From: Rikenellaceae bacterium
GTDB lineage: Bacteria > Bacteroidota > Bacteroidia > Bacteroidales > Rikenellaceae
Length of the DNA stretch: 36,420 nt
Direction of reading: 5' to 3'
Assembly: GCA_017464745.1 (NCBI GenBank)
Contig: JAFTYJ010000002.1
Span: 1-36,420, forward strand
Made by a program: the position numbers and the translations under genes. The notes beneath the pieces are model-generated. The model was not told the origin of the DNA. It made no database searches and saw only the letters and a program-made list of their open reading frames with translations. The stretch's first letter is position 1. Each line of letters begins with the position of its first letter. Shown here one piece after another: positions 9,115-17,739 of this stretch.

Positions 9115-9939
9115 TTATTTTTTCCTTTTTGAAATGATAAACTTGCTGGTAGTTTTCTTGGGGTTGCGAGTCTTGTAACCCTTAGCCAACAGACCAGTAC
9201 GCGAACGGGGGTGACCTCCGGATTGACGACCTTCACCACCACCCATCGGGTGATCAACCGGGTTCATTACAACACCACGGTTGTGGGGACGACGGCCGAG
9301 CCAGCGGTTACGGCCCGCTTTACCGCTGCTCTCGAGGTTGTGGTCAACGTTCGACACAACACCTACGGTTGCACGGCAGGTAACAAGTACCATACGGGTT
9401 TCGCCCGAAGGAAGTTTAATAATAGCAAATTTGCCCTCACGAGCCAACAGTTGAGCATAGGTGCCGGCGCTACGAGCCATTGCAGCTCCTTGGCCGGGGT
9501 AGAGTTCAATTGCGTGTACGACAGTACCCAGAGGAATCTCCGACAGAGGAAGGGCGTTACCAACCTCGGGAGCAACACCGGCGCCGCTTACAATGGTTTG
9601 ACCTACTTGAAGGCCGTTGGGAGCCAGGATGTAGCTCTTCTCGCCGTCAGCGTAGCATACCAATGCGATACGTGCGGTACGGTTGGGGTCGTACTCGATA
9701 GTTTTAACGGTTGCAGGTACGCCGTCTTTTGCACGTTTGAAGTCAATCAGACGGTAACGTTGTTTGTGACCACCGCCAAGGTAGCGCATAGTCATCTTAC
9801 CTGTGTTGTTGCGACCGCCCGAGCTTTTCTTAGGTTGCAAAAGCGATTTCTCGGGAGTCGACGTAGTAATCTCGTCGTAAGCCGCAATGATTTTATGTCT
9901 TGTACCCGGAGTAATGGGTTTAAATTTTCTTACTGCCAT
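9115..9939 (-). CDS. rplB: 50S ribosomal protein L2
   Basis: At 274 residues it is the full-length L2: [17 protein letters not shown], the OB-fold/SH3-like core, and the highly conserved C-terminal [19 protein letters not shown], whose His is close to the peptidyl-transferase centre. L2 is needed for subunit joining. It is 5 nt downstream of rplW and 15 nt upstream of rpsS. Confidence 0.98.
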   Translation of the reverse strand: MAVRKFKPITPGTRHKIIAAYDEITTSTPEKSLLQPKKSSGGRNNTGKMTMRYLGGGHKQRYRLIDFKRAKDGVPATVKTIEYDPNRTARIALVCYADGEKSYILAPNGLQVGQTIVSGAGVAPEVGNALPLSEIPLGTVVHAIELYPGQGAAMARSAGTYAQLLAREGKFAIIKLPSGETRMVLVTCRATVGVVSNVDHNLESSGKAGRNRWLGRRPHNRGVVMNPVDHPMGGGEGRQSGGHPRSRTGLLAKGYKTRNPKKTTSKFIISKRKK

Positions 9940-9944
9940 CTTCG

Positions 9945-10235
9945 TTAGATATTACTGTAAAAATCAATCTTATCGCCATCTTTCAAGGTAACCACGGCTT
10001 TCTTGTAGTGGTTGGTGCGACCGCTCAACAGACCCGCTTTGGTGTAACGGCTCTTGTTTTTACCCATGTAAACCATGGTGTTTACGCTAGTTACAACAAC
10101 ACCGTACATCTTCTCTACGGCTTCCTTGATTTGCAGTTTGTTAGCGTCTTTGTTTACGATGAAACCGTATTGGTTCAACTTCTCGCCCATCTCCGTCATT
10201 TGCTCGGTCAGGACCGGTTTGATAATAATCTCCAT
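9945..10235 (-). CDS. rplW: 50S ribosomal protein L23
   Basis: A 96-residue protein beginning [20 protein letters not shown], with [20 protein letters not shown] and the extended loop [16 protein letters not shown]23 is the main docking point for trigger factor and SRP at the exit tunnel. It lies 9 nt after rplD and 5 nt before rplB. Confidence 0.96.
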   Translation of the reverse strand: MEIIIKPVLTEQMTEMGEKLNQYGFIVNKDANKLQIKEAVEKMYGVVVTSVNTMVYMGKNKSRYTKAGLLSGRTNHYKKAVVTLKDGDKIDFYSNI

Positions 10236-10244
10236 AGTAAATTC

Positions 10245-10874
10245 TTAGGCTAACATTTCATTTAATACGTTTACTGCGCCCTCAGCCAGAACGAGTTGGC
10301 TTGCGTTCATAACATCGTAGGTGTTAACGTTCGATGCCAAAACTACCTTCACGTTTTGGAGGTTACGAGCCGAAAGAACAAGGTTGGTGTCAACCTCGGG
10401 TACTACGACCAGAATCTTTTTGCCTGCAACATTGAGGTTTTGTTCGATAGCGATAAAGCTTTTGGTTTTAGGTGCCTCGACAGTAAGGTTCTCGACAACG
10501 GTAATAGCCTCAGCTTTTGCTTTGTAAGTGAGTGCGCTACGGCGAGCAAGTTGTTTGAGTTTCTTGTTCAACTTGAAGCTGTAATCGCGGGGTACGGGAC
10601 CGAAAATACGGCCACCACCGGGGAACAAAGGCGACAAGATGCTACCACAACGGGCACCACCGGTACCTTTTTGACGTTTCAACTTGCGAGTCGAACCGGC
10701 AACTTCGTTACGTTGTTTGGCCTTGTGAGTACCTTGACGACGATTAGCAAGATGTTGCTTAACATCGAGATAAATTGCGTGGTCATTGGGATTCTCCACG
10801 CCGAAGACTGCATCAGAAAGAACTACTTTCTTGCCGGTCTCTTTACCGAGGGTGTTTAATACAGCTAATTCCAT
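10245..10874 (-). CDS. rplD: 50S ribosomal protein L4
   Basis: From the ATG at 10872-10874 the protein has 209 residues ([20 protein letters not shown]). Family marks are the internal tunnel loop around [20 protein letters not shown] and [24 protein letters not shown] four codons upstream would extend it, but it lies inside rplC; the ATG falls 1 nt after the rplC stop and matches the start of homologues. L4 lines the exit tunnel and represses the S10 operon in E. coli; no matching leader is visible here. Confidence 0.95.
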   Translation of the reverse strand: MELAVLNTLGKETGKKVVLSDAVFGVENPNDHAIYLDVKQHLANRRQGTHKAKQRNEVAGSTRKLKRQKGTGGARCGSILSPLFPGGGRIFGPVPRDYSFKLNKKLKQLARRSALTYKAKAEAITVVENLTVEAPKTKSFIAIEQNLNVAGKKILVVVPEVDTNLVLSARNLQNVKVVLASNVNTYDVMNASQLVLAEGAVNVLNEMLA

Positions 10875-10875
10875 C

Positions 10876-11490
10876 TTACTTCTCAATTTTAACGTACGAA
10901 CCTTTTGCTCCCGGAATCGAACCTTTTACAAGAATCAGGTTGTTCTCAGGAATTACTTTAACAACTTTAAGGTTAAGAACCTTAACTTGTGCGCAACCGT
11001 AGTGTCCGGGAAGGCGTTTGCCTTTGAACACGCGCGAAGGGTAGGAAGACGCTCCCAGCGAACCGGGTTTACGTTGACGGTTGTGTTGACCGTGGGTCTG
11101 ACCGCCCACTCCACCAAAGCCGTGGCGTTTCACAACGCCTTGGAAACCCCTACCTTTCGAGATGCCGGTTACATCGACCCAGTCGCCCTCTTCGAACAAC
11201 TCGGCGGTGATAACGTCACCAAGGTTGTGCTCCTCTGCAAAGTCAAACTCTGCAAGTTTGCGTTTAGGGGTAACACCTGCTTTTTTGAAGTGTCCCATAA
11301 GACTACTGCTGGCGTGTTTTTCGGTAGTTTCGTCATAGGCAATCTGAACAGCCGAGTAGCCATCCTTCTCGATGCTTTTCAGTTGCGTAACAACACACGG
11401 ACCAGCCTCAATAACAGTGCATGGCGTATTTTTGCCCTCAACACTGAAAACGGAAGTCATTCCGATTTTTTTTCCAATTAGTCCTGACAT
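10876..11490 (-). CDS. rplC: 50S ribosomal protein L3
   Basis: A 204-residue protein: [40 protein letters not shown] and the central extension [20 protein letters not shown] that reaches the peptidyl-transferase centre. L3 is one of two proteins that start 50S assembly. It is preceded by an unusual 75-nt spacer after rpsJ and ends 1 nt before rplD. Confidence 0.97.
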   Translation of the reverse strand: MSGLIGKKIGMTSVFSVEGKNTPCTVIEAGPCVVTQLKSIEKDGYSAVQIAYDETTEKHASSSLMGHFKKAGVTPKRKLAEFDFAEEHNLGDVITAELFEEGDWVDVTGISKGRGFQGVVKRHGFGGVGGQTHGQHNRQRKPGSLGASSYPSRVFKGKRLPGHYGCAQVKVLNLKVVKVIPENNLILVKGSIPGAKGSYVKIEK

Positions 11491-11544
11491 AATGTCTGTT
11501 TACTTAAAATATAAAAAGTGTGTTTTCTTTTGGTTGGTGTTCTG

Positions 11545-11561
11545 CCTATATATATTATAGG
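11545..11561 (-). other. Small AT-rich inverted repeat between rpsJ and rplC
   Basis: CCTATA (11545-11550) and TATAGG (11556-11561) form a perfect 6-bp stem with a 5-nt loop, starting 4 nt after the rpsJ stop. No T-run follows directly. It lies in the largest spacer of the S10 section (11491-11565). It could be a processing or attenuation hairpin; the short AT-rich stem makes this tentative. Confidence 0.3.
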
Positions 11562-11565
11562 TATA

Positions 11566-11874
11566 TTACAGAACGGTGATTTGTACCTCTACGCCGGTAG
11601 GCAACTCGAGTTTCATCAGCGCGTCGATAGTCTTCGAAGTCGAGCTGTAAATGTCGAGAATGCGTTTGAAGGTGCAGAGTTGGAACTGCTCACGAGCTTT
11701 CTTGTTTACGAAAGTCGAACGGTTCACGGTAAAAATCTTCTTGCGAGTAGGAAGGGGCACGGGACCACTTACAACTGCGCCGGTAGTTTTTACGGTTTTG
11801 AGAATCTTGTCGGCCGACTTGTCAACCAAGGTGTGGTCGAAAGATTTCATTGTGATTCTAATCTTTTGGCTCAT
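11566..11874 (-). CDS. rpsJ: 30S ribosomal protein S10
   Basis: A 102-residue protein ([20 protein letters not shown], then [20 protein letters not shown] and ending [12 protein letters not shown]), the standard S10. Besides its place in the 30S head, S10 (NusE) acts in transcription antitermination. It starts only 2 nt after the fusA stop, so the S10 operon is fused to str without the tuf gene usual in proteobacteria. A 75-nt gap separates it from rplC. Confidence 0.97.
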   Translation of the reverse strand: MSQKIRITMKSFDHTLVDKSADKILKTVKTTGAVVSGPVPLPTRKKIFTVNRSTFVNKKAREQFQLCTFKRILDIYSSTSKTIDALMKLELPTGVEVQITVL

Positions 11875-11876
11875 TG

Positions 11877-13988
11877 TTATTCAATATTTTTACGTTTTCC
11901 TGCTGCTTTTTCGATGACCTCCTGTGCTACGTTGTTAGGAACGACATCGTATTTGTTGAACTCCATCGACGAAGTTGCACGACCCGACGAAAGGGTACGA
12001 AGTACGGTTACATAACCGAACATCTCCGACAGGGGCACTTTGGCTTTAACCACACGTGCATTACCTTTTTGCTCCATACCGGCAATCTGGCCACGACGTT
12101 TGTTAAGGTCACCAATGATGTCACCCATATTCTCCTCAGGGGTTACAACCTCTACCGACATAATCGGCTCTTGGAGTACGGCACCCGCTTTGGCTGCTAC
12201 GGCACGGAAACCGTTGCGAGCGCAAATCTCAAACGAAAGGGCATCCGAGTCAACGGGGTGGAACGAACCGTCTTTCAGCACAACACGCATGCTGTCAACA
12301 GGATAACCTGCCAAAGCACCGTTGGCCATTGCTGCCTCGAAACCTTTTTGTACGGCGGGAATGTACTCACGAGGAACGTTACCGCCCTTAACCTCGTCTA
12401 CGAACTCCAAGCCGGGTTTGTCGCCCAATGCAGGACCGATTTCGAAAATAATATCTGCAAACTTACCACGACCACCGGTTTGTTTCTTGAATACCTCACG
12501 GTGTTGAACAGGTTTGGTAAGAGCCTCTTTGTACGATACTTGAGGAGCACCTTGGTTAATCTCTACGCCGAACTCACGTTTCAGACGGTCAACGATGATA
12601 TCCAAGTGAAGCTCATCCATACCGCTAATTACGGTTTGACCGCTATCCTCGTCGGTTTTAACGGTGAAGGTGGGGTCCTCCTCTGCAAGTTTAGCCAGAC
12701 CCATACCGAGTTTGTCAAGGTCTTTTTGAGTTTTGGGTTCAACTGCCAGACCAATCACGGGCTCGGGGAAAGTCATCGACTCAAGTACGATAGGAGCTTT
12801 CTCATCACACAGAGTGTCACCGGTACGAACCTCTTTGAAACCTACGGCTGCGCAGATGTCACCAGCCTCAACGAACTCGATGGGGTTTTGTTTATTCGAG
12901 TGCATTTGATACAGACGGCTGATACGCTCTTTCTTGCCCGAACGGCTATTGAGAACATACGAACCAGCATCCAAGCGACCCGAGTATGCACGGATGAAAG
13001 CCAAACGACCTACGAAGGGGTCGGTTGCAATCTTAAATGCCAAAGCACAGAAGGGGTCGGTTGCATCTGCATGACGCACAGCCTCCTCGCCATTCGAAGG
13101 ATTGGTACCAATAATTGCAGGTACATCCACAGGCGAAGGCAGGTAAGCGATGATGCTATCGAGCAGCAGTTGCACACCTTTATTTTTAAAGGACGAACCG
13201 CACAACATAGGAATCAACTTCATCGAGCAGGTTGCCTTACGGATTGCAGCCATCAACTCAGCACGAGTGATGCTATCGGGGTCGGTGAAGAATTTCTCCA
13301 TCAGAGCCTCATCCTCGGCTGCTACTTCCTCGATAAGTTTGTTACGCCACTCCTCAGCCTCAGCTTGCATCTCTGCGGGAATATCTTTCAGCTCGAAGTT
13401 ATCACGAACGGTCTTGTCATCGTTGTAGTAGATGGCCTTCATATCAATAAGGTCAACCAAACCAACGAATTTATCCTCCGAGCCGATAGGCAATACCAAA
13501 GGAAGGGGGTTTGCACCCAGACGCTCTTTAACTTGAGCGCATACATTCATAAAGTCAGCACCGGTACGGTCCATTTTGTTAACGTAACCGATACGGGGAA
13601 CGTTGTATTTGTCAGCCTGACGCCATACAGTCTCAGACTGGGTCTCAACACCACCAACAGCACAGAAAGTAGCAACAGCACCGTCAAGAACACGCAACGA
13701 ACGCTCTACCTCTACGGTAAAGTCAACGTGTCCCGGGGTGTCAATCAGGTTGATTTGATAGGTCTTAGAGTTGTAGTTCCAGAAAGCGGTGGTAGCAGCC
13801 GAGGTAATGGTAATACCGCGCTCTTGCTCTTGGGCCATCCAGTCCATAGTTGCGGTACCCTCGTGAGTCTCACCGATTTTGTGAGTCTTTCCGGTATAGA
13901 AAAGGATACGCTCAGAGGTGGTGGTTTTACCGGCATCGATGTGTGCCATGATACCGATATTTCTGGTATATCTTAAATCTCTTGCCAT
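11877..13988 (-). CDS. fusA: Elongation factor G (canonical)
   Basis: A 703-residue translocation GTPase, close to the E. coli length. The G domain has an intact P-loop (AHIDAGKTT, residues 15-23), switch I ERGITIT with T60, switch II DTPGH with the catalytic H87, and NKMD. Domains II to V follow (for example [18 protein letters not shown] and [14 protein letters not shown]). It moves tRNA and mRNA through the ribosome and, with RRF, recycles ribosomes. It sits between rpsG (16 nt) and rpsJ (2 nt). A second, divergent paralog lies at 29044-31206. Confidence 0.98.
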   Translation of the reverse strand: MARDLRYTRNIGIMAHIDAGKTTTSERILFYTGKTHKIGETHEGTATMDWMAQEQERGITITSAATTAFWNYNSKTYQINLIDTPGHVDFTVEVERSLRVLDGAVATFCAVGGVETQSETVWRQADKYNVPRIGYVNKMDRTGADFMNVCAQVKERLGANPLPLVLPIGSEDKFVGLVDLIDMKAIYYNDDKTVRDNFELKDIPAEMQAEAEEWRNKLIEEVAAEDEALMEKFFTDPDSITRAELMAAIRKATCSMKLIPMLCGSSFKNKGVQLLLDSIIAYLPSPVDVPAIIGTNPSNGEEAVRHADATDPFCALAFKIATDPFVGRLAFIRAYSGRLDAGSYVLNSRSGKKERISRLYQMHSNKQNPIEFVEAGDICAAVGFKEVRTGDTLCDEKAPIVLESMTFPEPVIGLAVEPKTQKDLDKLGMGLAKLAEEDPTFTVKTDEDSGQTVISGMDELHLDIIVDRLKREFGVEINQGAPQVSYKEALTKPVQHREVFKKQTGGRGKFADIIFEIGPALGDKPGLEFVDEVKGGNVPREYIPAVQKGFEAAMANGALAGYPVDSMRVVLKDGSFHPVDSDALSFEICARNGFRAVAAKAGAVLQEPIMSVEVVTPEENMGDIIGDLNKRRGQIAGMEQKGNARVVKAKVPLSEMFGYVTVLRTLSSGRATSSMEFNKYDVVPNNVAQEVIEKAAGKRKNIE

Positions 13989-14004
13989 AGTCCGATTCCT
14001 TTAA

Positions 14005-14481
14005 CTAAAATCTGAAATGTGCGAATGCCTTGTTGGCCTCAGCCATACGGTGCATCTCCTCTTTACGTTTGAAGGCGGCACCCTCATTGTTGTAAGCAGC
14101 CATAATCTCAGCAGCAAGTTTCTCTGCCATCGAGTGACCGGCGCGTTTACGCGAATAAAGGACCATATTTTTCATCGAGAGTGAAATCTTACGCTCCGGT
14201 CTAACCTCGGTAGGTACTTGGAAGGTAGCACCACCAACACGGCGCGATTTAACTTCGACTTGCGGCGTGATGTTCTCCAATGCTTGTTTCCAAATCTCCA
14301 GAGGAGCCTTGTCTGCATCTTTCATCTTCTCGCCAACCATATCCATTGCTTCATAGAATATGGCATACGCAATACTCTTCTTTCCATCCAGCATCAAGTT
14401 GTTTACGAAGCGAGTAACCAATACATCGCCAAACTTGGGATCCGGAAGTAGAATTCGCTTTTTAGGCTTTGCTTTTCTCAT
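14005..14481 (-). CDS. rpsG: 30S ribosomal protein S7
   Basis: A 158-residue protein starting [20 protein letters not shown], with [20 protein letters not shown] and [20 protein letters not shown]7 is a primary organiser of the 30S head and contacts E-site tRNA. Its first 20 nt overlap the 3' end of rpsL in another frame, so it is probably translated by re-initiation after rpsL. fusA follows after 16 nt. Confidence 0.97.
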   Translation of the reverse strand: MRKAKPKKRILLPDPKFGDVLVTRFVNNLMLDGKKSIAYAIFYEAMDMVGEKMKDADKAPLEIWKQALENITPQVEVKSRRVGGATFQVPTEVRPERKISLSMKNMVLYSRKRAGHSMAEKLAAEIMAAYNNEGAAFKRKEEMHRMAEANKAFAHFRF

Positions 14482-14893
14482 TGTTTAATAATTTTTTAAC
14501 TCTGTTCTTAATTGACTCCTTTTGTTTGGGGCGTTTTGCACCGTATTTCGAACGGCGTTGGCGACGACCATCTACACCTGCGGAATCCAATGCACCGCGA
14601 ACCAAGTGGTAACGTACACCGGGGAGGTCTTTCACACGACCACCACGAACCAAAACGATTGAGTGTTCTTGCAGGTTGTGACCTTCTCCGGGGATGTAGG
14701 CATTCACCTCTTTACCGTTGGTCAGACGAACCCTCGCAACTTTACGCATAGCCGAGTTAGGCTTCTTGGGGGTGGTGGTGTAAACACGCACGCACACACC
14801 GCGTCGTTGCGGACAAGCATCGAGCGAAGGCGACTTACTTTTGAAGTCAAGTTGCTCTCTGCCGTTTCTTACTAACTGTTGAATAGTAGGCAT
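14462..14893 (-). CDS. rpsL: 30S ribosomal protein S12, with extended C-terminal tail
   Basis: S12 ([57 protein letters not shown]) of 143 residues, about 19 longer than in E. coli. It lies in the decoding centre. K43 and K88, the positions where substitutions give streptomycin resistance, are wild type. After the usual end ([10 protein letters not shown]) comes a basic tail ending NEKSKA, whose last codons are read out of the rpsG start region (20-nt overlap). It is the first gene of the long cluster and has its own promoter at 14959-14988. Confidence 0.96.
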   Translation of the reverse strand: MPTIQQLVRNGREQLDFKSKSPSLDACPQRRGVCVRVYTTTPKKPNSAMRKVARVRLTNGKEVNAYIPGEGHNLQEHSIVLVRGGRVKDLPGVRYHLVRGALDSAGVDGRRQRRSKYGAKRPKQKESIKNRVKKLLNNEKSKA

Positions 14894-14936
14894 CTTAAAC
14901 TTTGTCCTTTAATGTGTTATTAATGAATTTCACTGC

Positions 14937-14954
14937 CTCGTTCCTTAAAACGAG
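14937..14954 (-). promoter_or_regulatory. Hairpin at the extreme 5' end of the rpsL transcript
   Basis: CTCGTT (14937-14942) and AACGAG (14949-14954) form a perfect 6-bp stem with a 6-nt loop. Judged from the -7 box, the transcript starts around 14955, so the hairpin would be the very first structure of the message. It could protect the 5' end or be a binding site; either role is inference. Confidence 0.4.
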
Positions 14955-14958
14955 CGTG

Positions 14959-14988
14959 CAAAGTTACTCATTTTTTTTGATATACAAA
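14959..14988 (-). promoter_or_regulatory. Promoter of the str-S10-spc cluster
   Basis: Minus strand TTTG (14985-14988), 18-nt AT-rich spacer, TAACTTTG (14959-14966): a good match to the Bacteroides -33/-7 consensus. The sequence continuing downstream of the -7 box (14951-14963) is shared base for base with the promoter ahead of rpsH at 5181-5193. The leader to the rpsL ATG is about 60 nt. Confidence 0.75.
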
Positions 14989-15232
14989 ATTTTTACAAAC
15001 TCTTTTGTGCTGTTTTTTCAGCATTTTAGCCCATTTTGAGAGGAATGTTGATTGAAAATTCTTATAAAAACACAGAATTGATAACTTTCGTTTATTAAAT
15101 TCAAAGCCCACACATCATAACACGCTGATATATCGATATTTAACACAACAATACAACGGGTTCGAAAAGAAGAAGATGTAAGGAGTTGGCAAGGCGGAGG
15201 ATTGGGGATTTTGCGGGGCGTCGTAGCAGGTA
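14989..15232. other. AT-rich intergenic region without a recognisable gene
   Basis: Together with the flanking promoters this is the 392-nt space (14894-15285) between the divergent rpsL and TPM-domain genes. A 106-codon minus-strand reading frame crosses it but starts inside the TPM gene, has no family resemblance and runs through both promoters, so I do not call it. A second box, TAACTTTC near 15082, resembles a weak plus-strand -7 element. Nothing else is supported. Confidence 0.5.
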
Positions 15233-15264
15233 TTTCGAATTTCAGGAAAAATATTTTATCTTTG
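15233..15264 (+). promoter_or_regulatory. Promoter of the TPM-domain gene
   Basis: TTTC (15233-15236), 20-nt spacer, TATCTTTG (15257-15264). The -7 box is perfect and the -33 box has one mismatch. It lies 21 nt before the ATG at 15286, giving a very short leader. Confidence 0.6.
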
Positions 15265-15285
15265 TAAAAAGCGAAAAACTCGAAA

Positions 15286-16179
15286 ATGGGCAAAAAACTC
15301 ATACTCATTACAATGCTGATACTCTCGTCGGTGACCACAGCGATGGCCGAAGGTTACACCGTGGAGAGTGTGCCGAATGTGCAAATTGCCAACCGCGCCC
15401 ACTTTGTCAGCGACCCCGACAATCTGTTGTCGTCTGCAACGGTGGACTCCGTCAATCGTACACTTTACGCGCTACGCGACAATGGATTGGCCGAAATAGC
15501 GGTTGTGGTTTTGGACAAGGTTTCGGAGAGTGAGGACGCCTACTTTTTTGCTCACAATCTGCTCAATCATTGGGGTGTCGGAGCCAAGGGTAGTGACAAC
15601 GGAATGGTGTTGTTTGCCAGCCTCGGATTGCGACAAATTCAGATTGAGGTCGGCTATGGACTCGAAGGTGTGATGACCGACGCGCTATGCAAAAGGGTGA
15701 TTGACCAACAGATTGCACCCCACCTTTCGGAGGGTGATTGGGATAGCGGAATTATGGCGGGAGTGGCAGCAATTGACGCCATTATTCGCCAAGATCCCAC
15801 CTATTTTGAGAGTGCCGAAGATGATGAGTCGTTGATGATTGCCCTGCTGTGTATGGTTGGCGCTATGGTTCTTTTCCTTATCACCTTAGTGATCGCCCAA
15901 ATCCTCAGCACACGCTGTTCCAAATGCAAGAAATACAACGCGATGAAACGTACCTCAACAAGAATCATAAACGACACCTTGACCAAACGCACCACGGAGT
16001 ACACCTTCACCTGTCGCCACTGCGGAAACACCAAACGCGAAGTGGTCTGCGAGCCCAAAGTCGTAATCACAGGCGGTAGCATCGGACGCAGCGGCGGAGG
16101 TAGCAGTTTCGGTGGCGGCTTTGGTGGCGGCTTCGGCGGCGGAATGTCGGGAGGTGGCGGCGCCCGAGGAGGTTTTTAA
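15286..16179 (+). CDS. TPM-domain (YgcG-type) membrane protein with Gly-rich tail
   Basis: A 297-residue protein. Residues 1-21 look like a signal peptide (ILITMLILSSVTTAMA), residues about 36-165 are a TPM domain (NRAHFVSDPDNLLS, GLAEIAVVVLDKV, GSDNGMVLFASLGLRQIQIE, GLEGVMTDALCKRV), 183-207 are a membrane segment, then two CxxC pairs (C211/C214 and C243/C246) suggest a small zinc ribbon, and 263-297 are almost pure Gly with Ser, Phe and Arg. TPM proteins are envelope proteins of poorly known job; one plant relative is a photosystem II repair phosphatase. Pairing with a LemA gene just downstream is common, so the two probably act together in the envelope. Confidence 0.85.
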   Translation: MGKKLILITMLILSSVTTAMAEGYTVESVPNVQIANRAHFVSDPDNLLSSATVDSVNRTLYALRDNGLAEIAVVVLDKVSESEDAYFFAHNLLNHWGVGAKGSDNGMVLFASLGLRQIQIEVGYGLEGVMTDALCKRVIDQQIAPHLSEGDWDSGIMAGVAAIDAIIRQDPTYFESAEDDESLMIALLCMVGAMVLFLITLVIAQILSTRCSKCKKYNAMKRTSTRIINDTLTKRTTEYTFTCRHCGNTKREVVCEPKVVITGGSIGRSGGGSSFGGGFGGGFGGGMSGGGGARGGF

Positions 16180-16203
16180 ATAATTGAGGTTTTAAAAAAA
16201 GTC

Positions 16204-16218
16204 AGTATAGTATAGTAT
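16204..16218 (+). repeat. Pentanucleotide tandem repeat AGTAT x3
   Basis: Three perfect AGTAT copies (plus a partial fourth) lie in the 104-nt spacer between the TPM and lemA genes. A run of alternating A and T follows at about 16241-16256. Such repeats can slip, but at three copies slippage would be rare. No clear promoter was found between the repeat and lemA. Confidence 0.7.
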
Positions 16219-16283
16219 AGGGAGTTGCAGGCAAGGATACATATATAATATATAATAACGCGAAAAACTAAATCACAAACAAT

Positions 16284-16865
16284 ATGAAAAAAGGAACTAT
16301 CATCACAATTGCTGTGGTTGCAGCCGTGGCTGTTTGGTGCGTGGGCGCCTACAATGGTTTTGTCAAAAAAGAGGAGATTGTCAAAAAATCCTGGGCACAG
16401 GTAGAGAATCAATACCAACGTCGTAGCGACCTGATACCCAACCTAGTATCGACCGTCAAAGGCTATGCCGCACACGAGAGCGAAACTCTCGAAAGCGTAA
16501 TTGCTGCTCGTTCGGCCGCCACCGCCGTTACGGTAGACCCCAGCAATCTGACAGCGGAGGCTATCGCCGAGTACCAACAAGCACAGGGTCAAGTGGGCGC
16601 GGCTCTCGGACGACTCATCGCACTCAAAGAGAGTTATCCCGACCTGAAAGCCAACCAAAACTTCCTGGAACTGCAATCGCAACTCGAAGGCACCGAGAAT
16701 CGCATTGCTGTGGAGCGCAAACGTTTCAACGAGGATGCACAAGGTTACAACACCTCGTTGCGCAAGTTCCCCAACAACATCATCGCATCGTTGTTCGGAT
16801 TCGAGAACATCGCCTATTTTGAGGCAGCCGAAGGTAGCGACAAAGCCCCTGTTGTAGAGTTCTAA
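16284..16865 (+). CDS. lemA: LemA family protein
   Basis: A 193-residue protein with one N-terminal membrane helix (about residues 5-23, TIITIAVVAAVAVWCVGAY) followed by the long helical LemA domain: the signature VENQYQRRSDLIPNLVSTVK, then ENRIAVERKRFNEDAQGYN and the end FPNNIIASLFGFENIAYFEA. LemA proteins are widespread membrane-anchored helical bundles without a settled biochemical function. It follows the TPM gene by 104 nt and its stop is only 4 nt before the dehydrogenase gene. Confidence 0.92.
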   Translation: MKKGTIITIAVVAAVAVWCVGAYNGFVKKEEIVKKSWAQVENQYQRRSDLIPNLVSTVKGYAAHESETLESVIAARSAATAVTVDPSNLTAEAIAEYQQAQGQVGAALGRLIALKESYPDLKANQNFLELQSQLEGTENRIAVERKRFNEDAQGYNTSLRKFPNNIIASLFGFENIAYFEAAEGSDKAPVVEF

Positions 16866-16869
16866 ACAG

Positions 16870-17667
16870 ATGACACCGAACGACAATCGTTGGGCGCTGG
16901 TTACGGGCGGCAGTTCGGGTATCGGACGATGCTATGCCGAACAGTTGGCCGAGATGGGCTACAACATCATTACCGTCAGCAACAACCAGGAGCAAAACCA
17001 AGAGGTAGCCGAGCAGATTAAACGCACTTCGGCAGTGCGTGTTGTGGCATTGTACAAAGATTTGTCGGACCCCAAATCGGCCGAGGAGTTGCACGAATAC
17101 TGCACCAACGAAGGTTTGGAGGTGGAGGTGCTGATTAACAATGCGGGCATACTGCTCTTCGATATCCTCGACCGCACATCTGACAAGACTATCAACACAG
17201 CCATCGGATTACACGTACACACCCCCACCCTGTTATGCAAACTGTTTGGACGGGATATGTGCCGTCGCGGACGTGGCCACATTCTGATTATGTCGTCGGC
17301 AACGGTGCGTCTGGCCTACCCCACTATCGCAGTGTACAACGCTACCAAGAGTTATCTGCGCAACTTTGCCGCATCGCTGTGGTTTGAGTTACGCCACCAC
17401 GGGGTGAGTGTGACAACAGTGTATCCCGGTGCGATTGACACGCCGCTATACTCGCTCGAAGACAAGTATCGTCGTCCGTTACGTGCATTGGGAGTTATGA
17501 TGGCTCCCGAGAAGTTGGCACGCAAGGCTCTGCGCCGTATGTTCCGCCGTCGCAAGAACTACACTCCGGGATTGTTCACAAAGATTGTAGTACGCATTGC
17601 GCCCATAATCCCCGACCGTGTGATATTGTGGGTTATGCGTCACCCAAAACTACGACATCTGTTTTAG
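16870..17667 (+). CDS. Short-chain dehydrogenase/reductase
   Basis: A 265-residue Rossmann enzyme of the classical SDR family. It has the nucleotide-binding TGGSSGIG (12-19), NNAG near residue 93, the catalytic Ser in IMSSATV (about 141), Y156 and K160 in YNATK, and the PG motif (TTVYPGAIDTP) after it. The C-terminal 70 residues are very basic (RRMFRRRKNY) with a hydrophobic stretch, hinting at membrane contact. Substrate cannot be read from the sequence. It starts 4 nt after lemA, so it is in the same operon, and a strong terminator follows. Confidence 0.9.
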   Translation: MTPNDNRWALVTGGSSGIGRCYAEQLAEMGYNIITVSNNQEQNQEVAEQIKRTSAVRVVALYKDLSDPKSAEELHEYCTNEGLEVEVLINNAGILLFDILDRTSDKTINTAIGLHVHTPTLLCKLFGRDMCRRGRGHILIMSSATVRLAYPTIAVYNATKSYLRNFAASLWFELRHHGVSVTTVYPGAIDTPLYSLEDKYRRPLRALGVMMAPEKLARKALRRMFRRRKNYTPGLFTKIVVRIAPIIPDRVILWVMRHPKLRHLF

Positions 17668-17676
17668 ACCATATAA

Positions 17677-17710
17677 AAGCCGGCCGCAATACGTTAGTTG
17701 CGGCCGGCTT
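17677..17710. terminator. Bidirectional hairpin terminator between SDR gene and lysA
   Basis: A perfect 13-bp stem (AAGCCGGCCGCAA / TTGCGGCCGGCTT) with an 8-nt loop. It is followed by ATTTTTAG on plus and by an AT-rich stretch on minus, so it can end both the lemA-SDR transcript and the converging lysA transcript. Confidence 0.9.
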
Positions 17711-17739
17711 ATTTTTAGATAGCACTACCTATCTCCGAG

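Noticed and set aside
11874..13976. A 700-codon open frame antisense to fusA
   Set aside because: It mirrors the fusA gene almost exactly, has no family resemblance and arises from the biased codon use of a highly expressed gene.
15018..15338. A 106-codon minus-strand frame in the rpsL/TPM intergenic space
   Set aside because: It starts within the TPM signal-peptide region, runs across a clear promoter and matches no family I know.
16081..16176. GGC/GGT-rich repeat resembling a short tandem repeat or CRISPR-like unit
   Set aside because: It is the coding sequence of the glycine-rich tail of the TPM protein, in frame to the stop codon.
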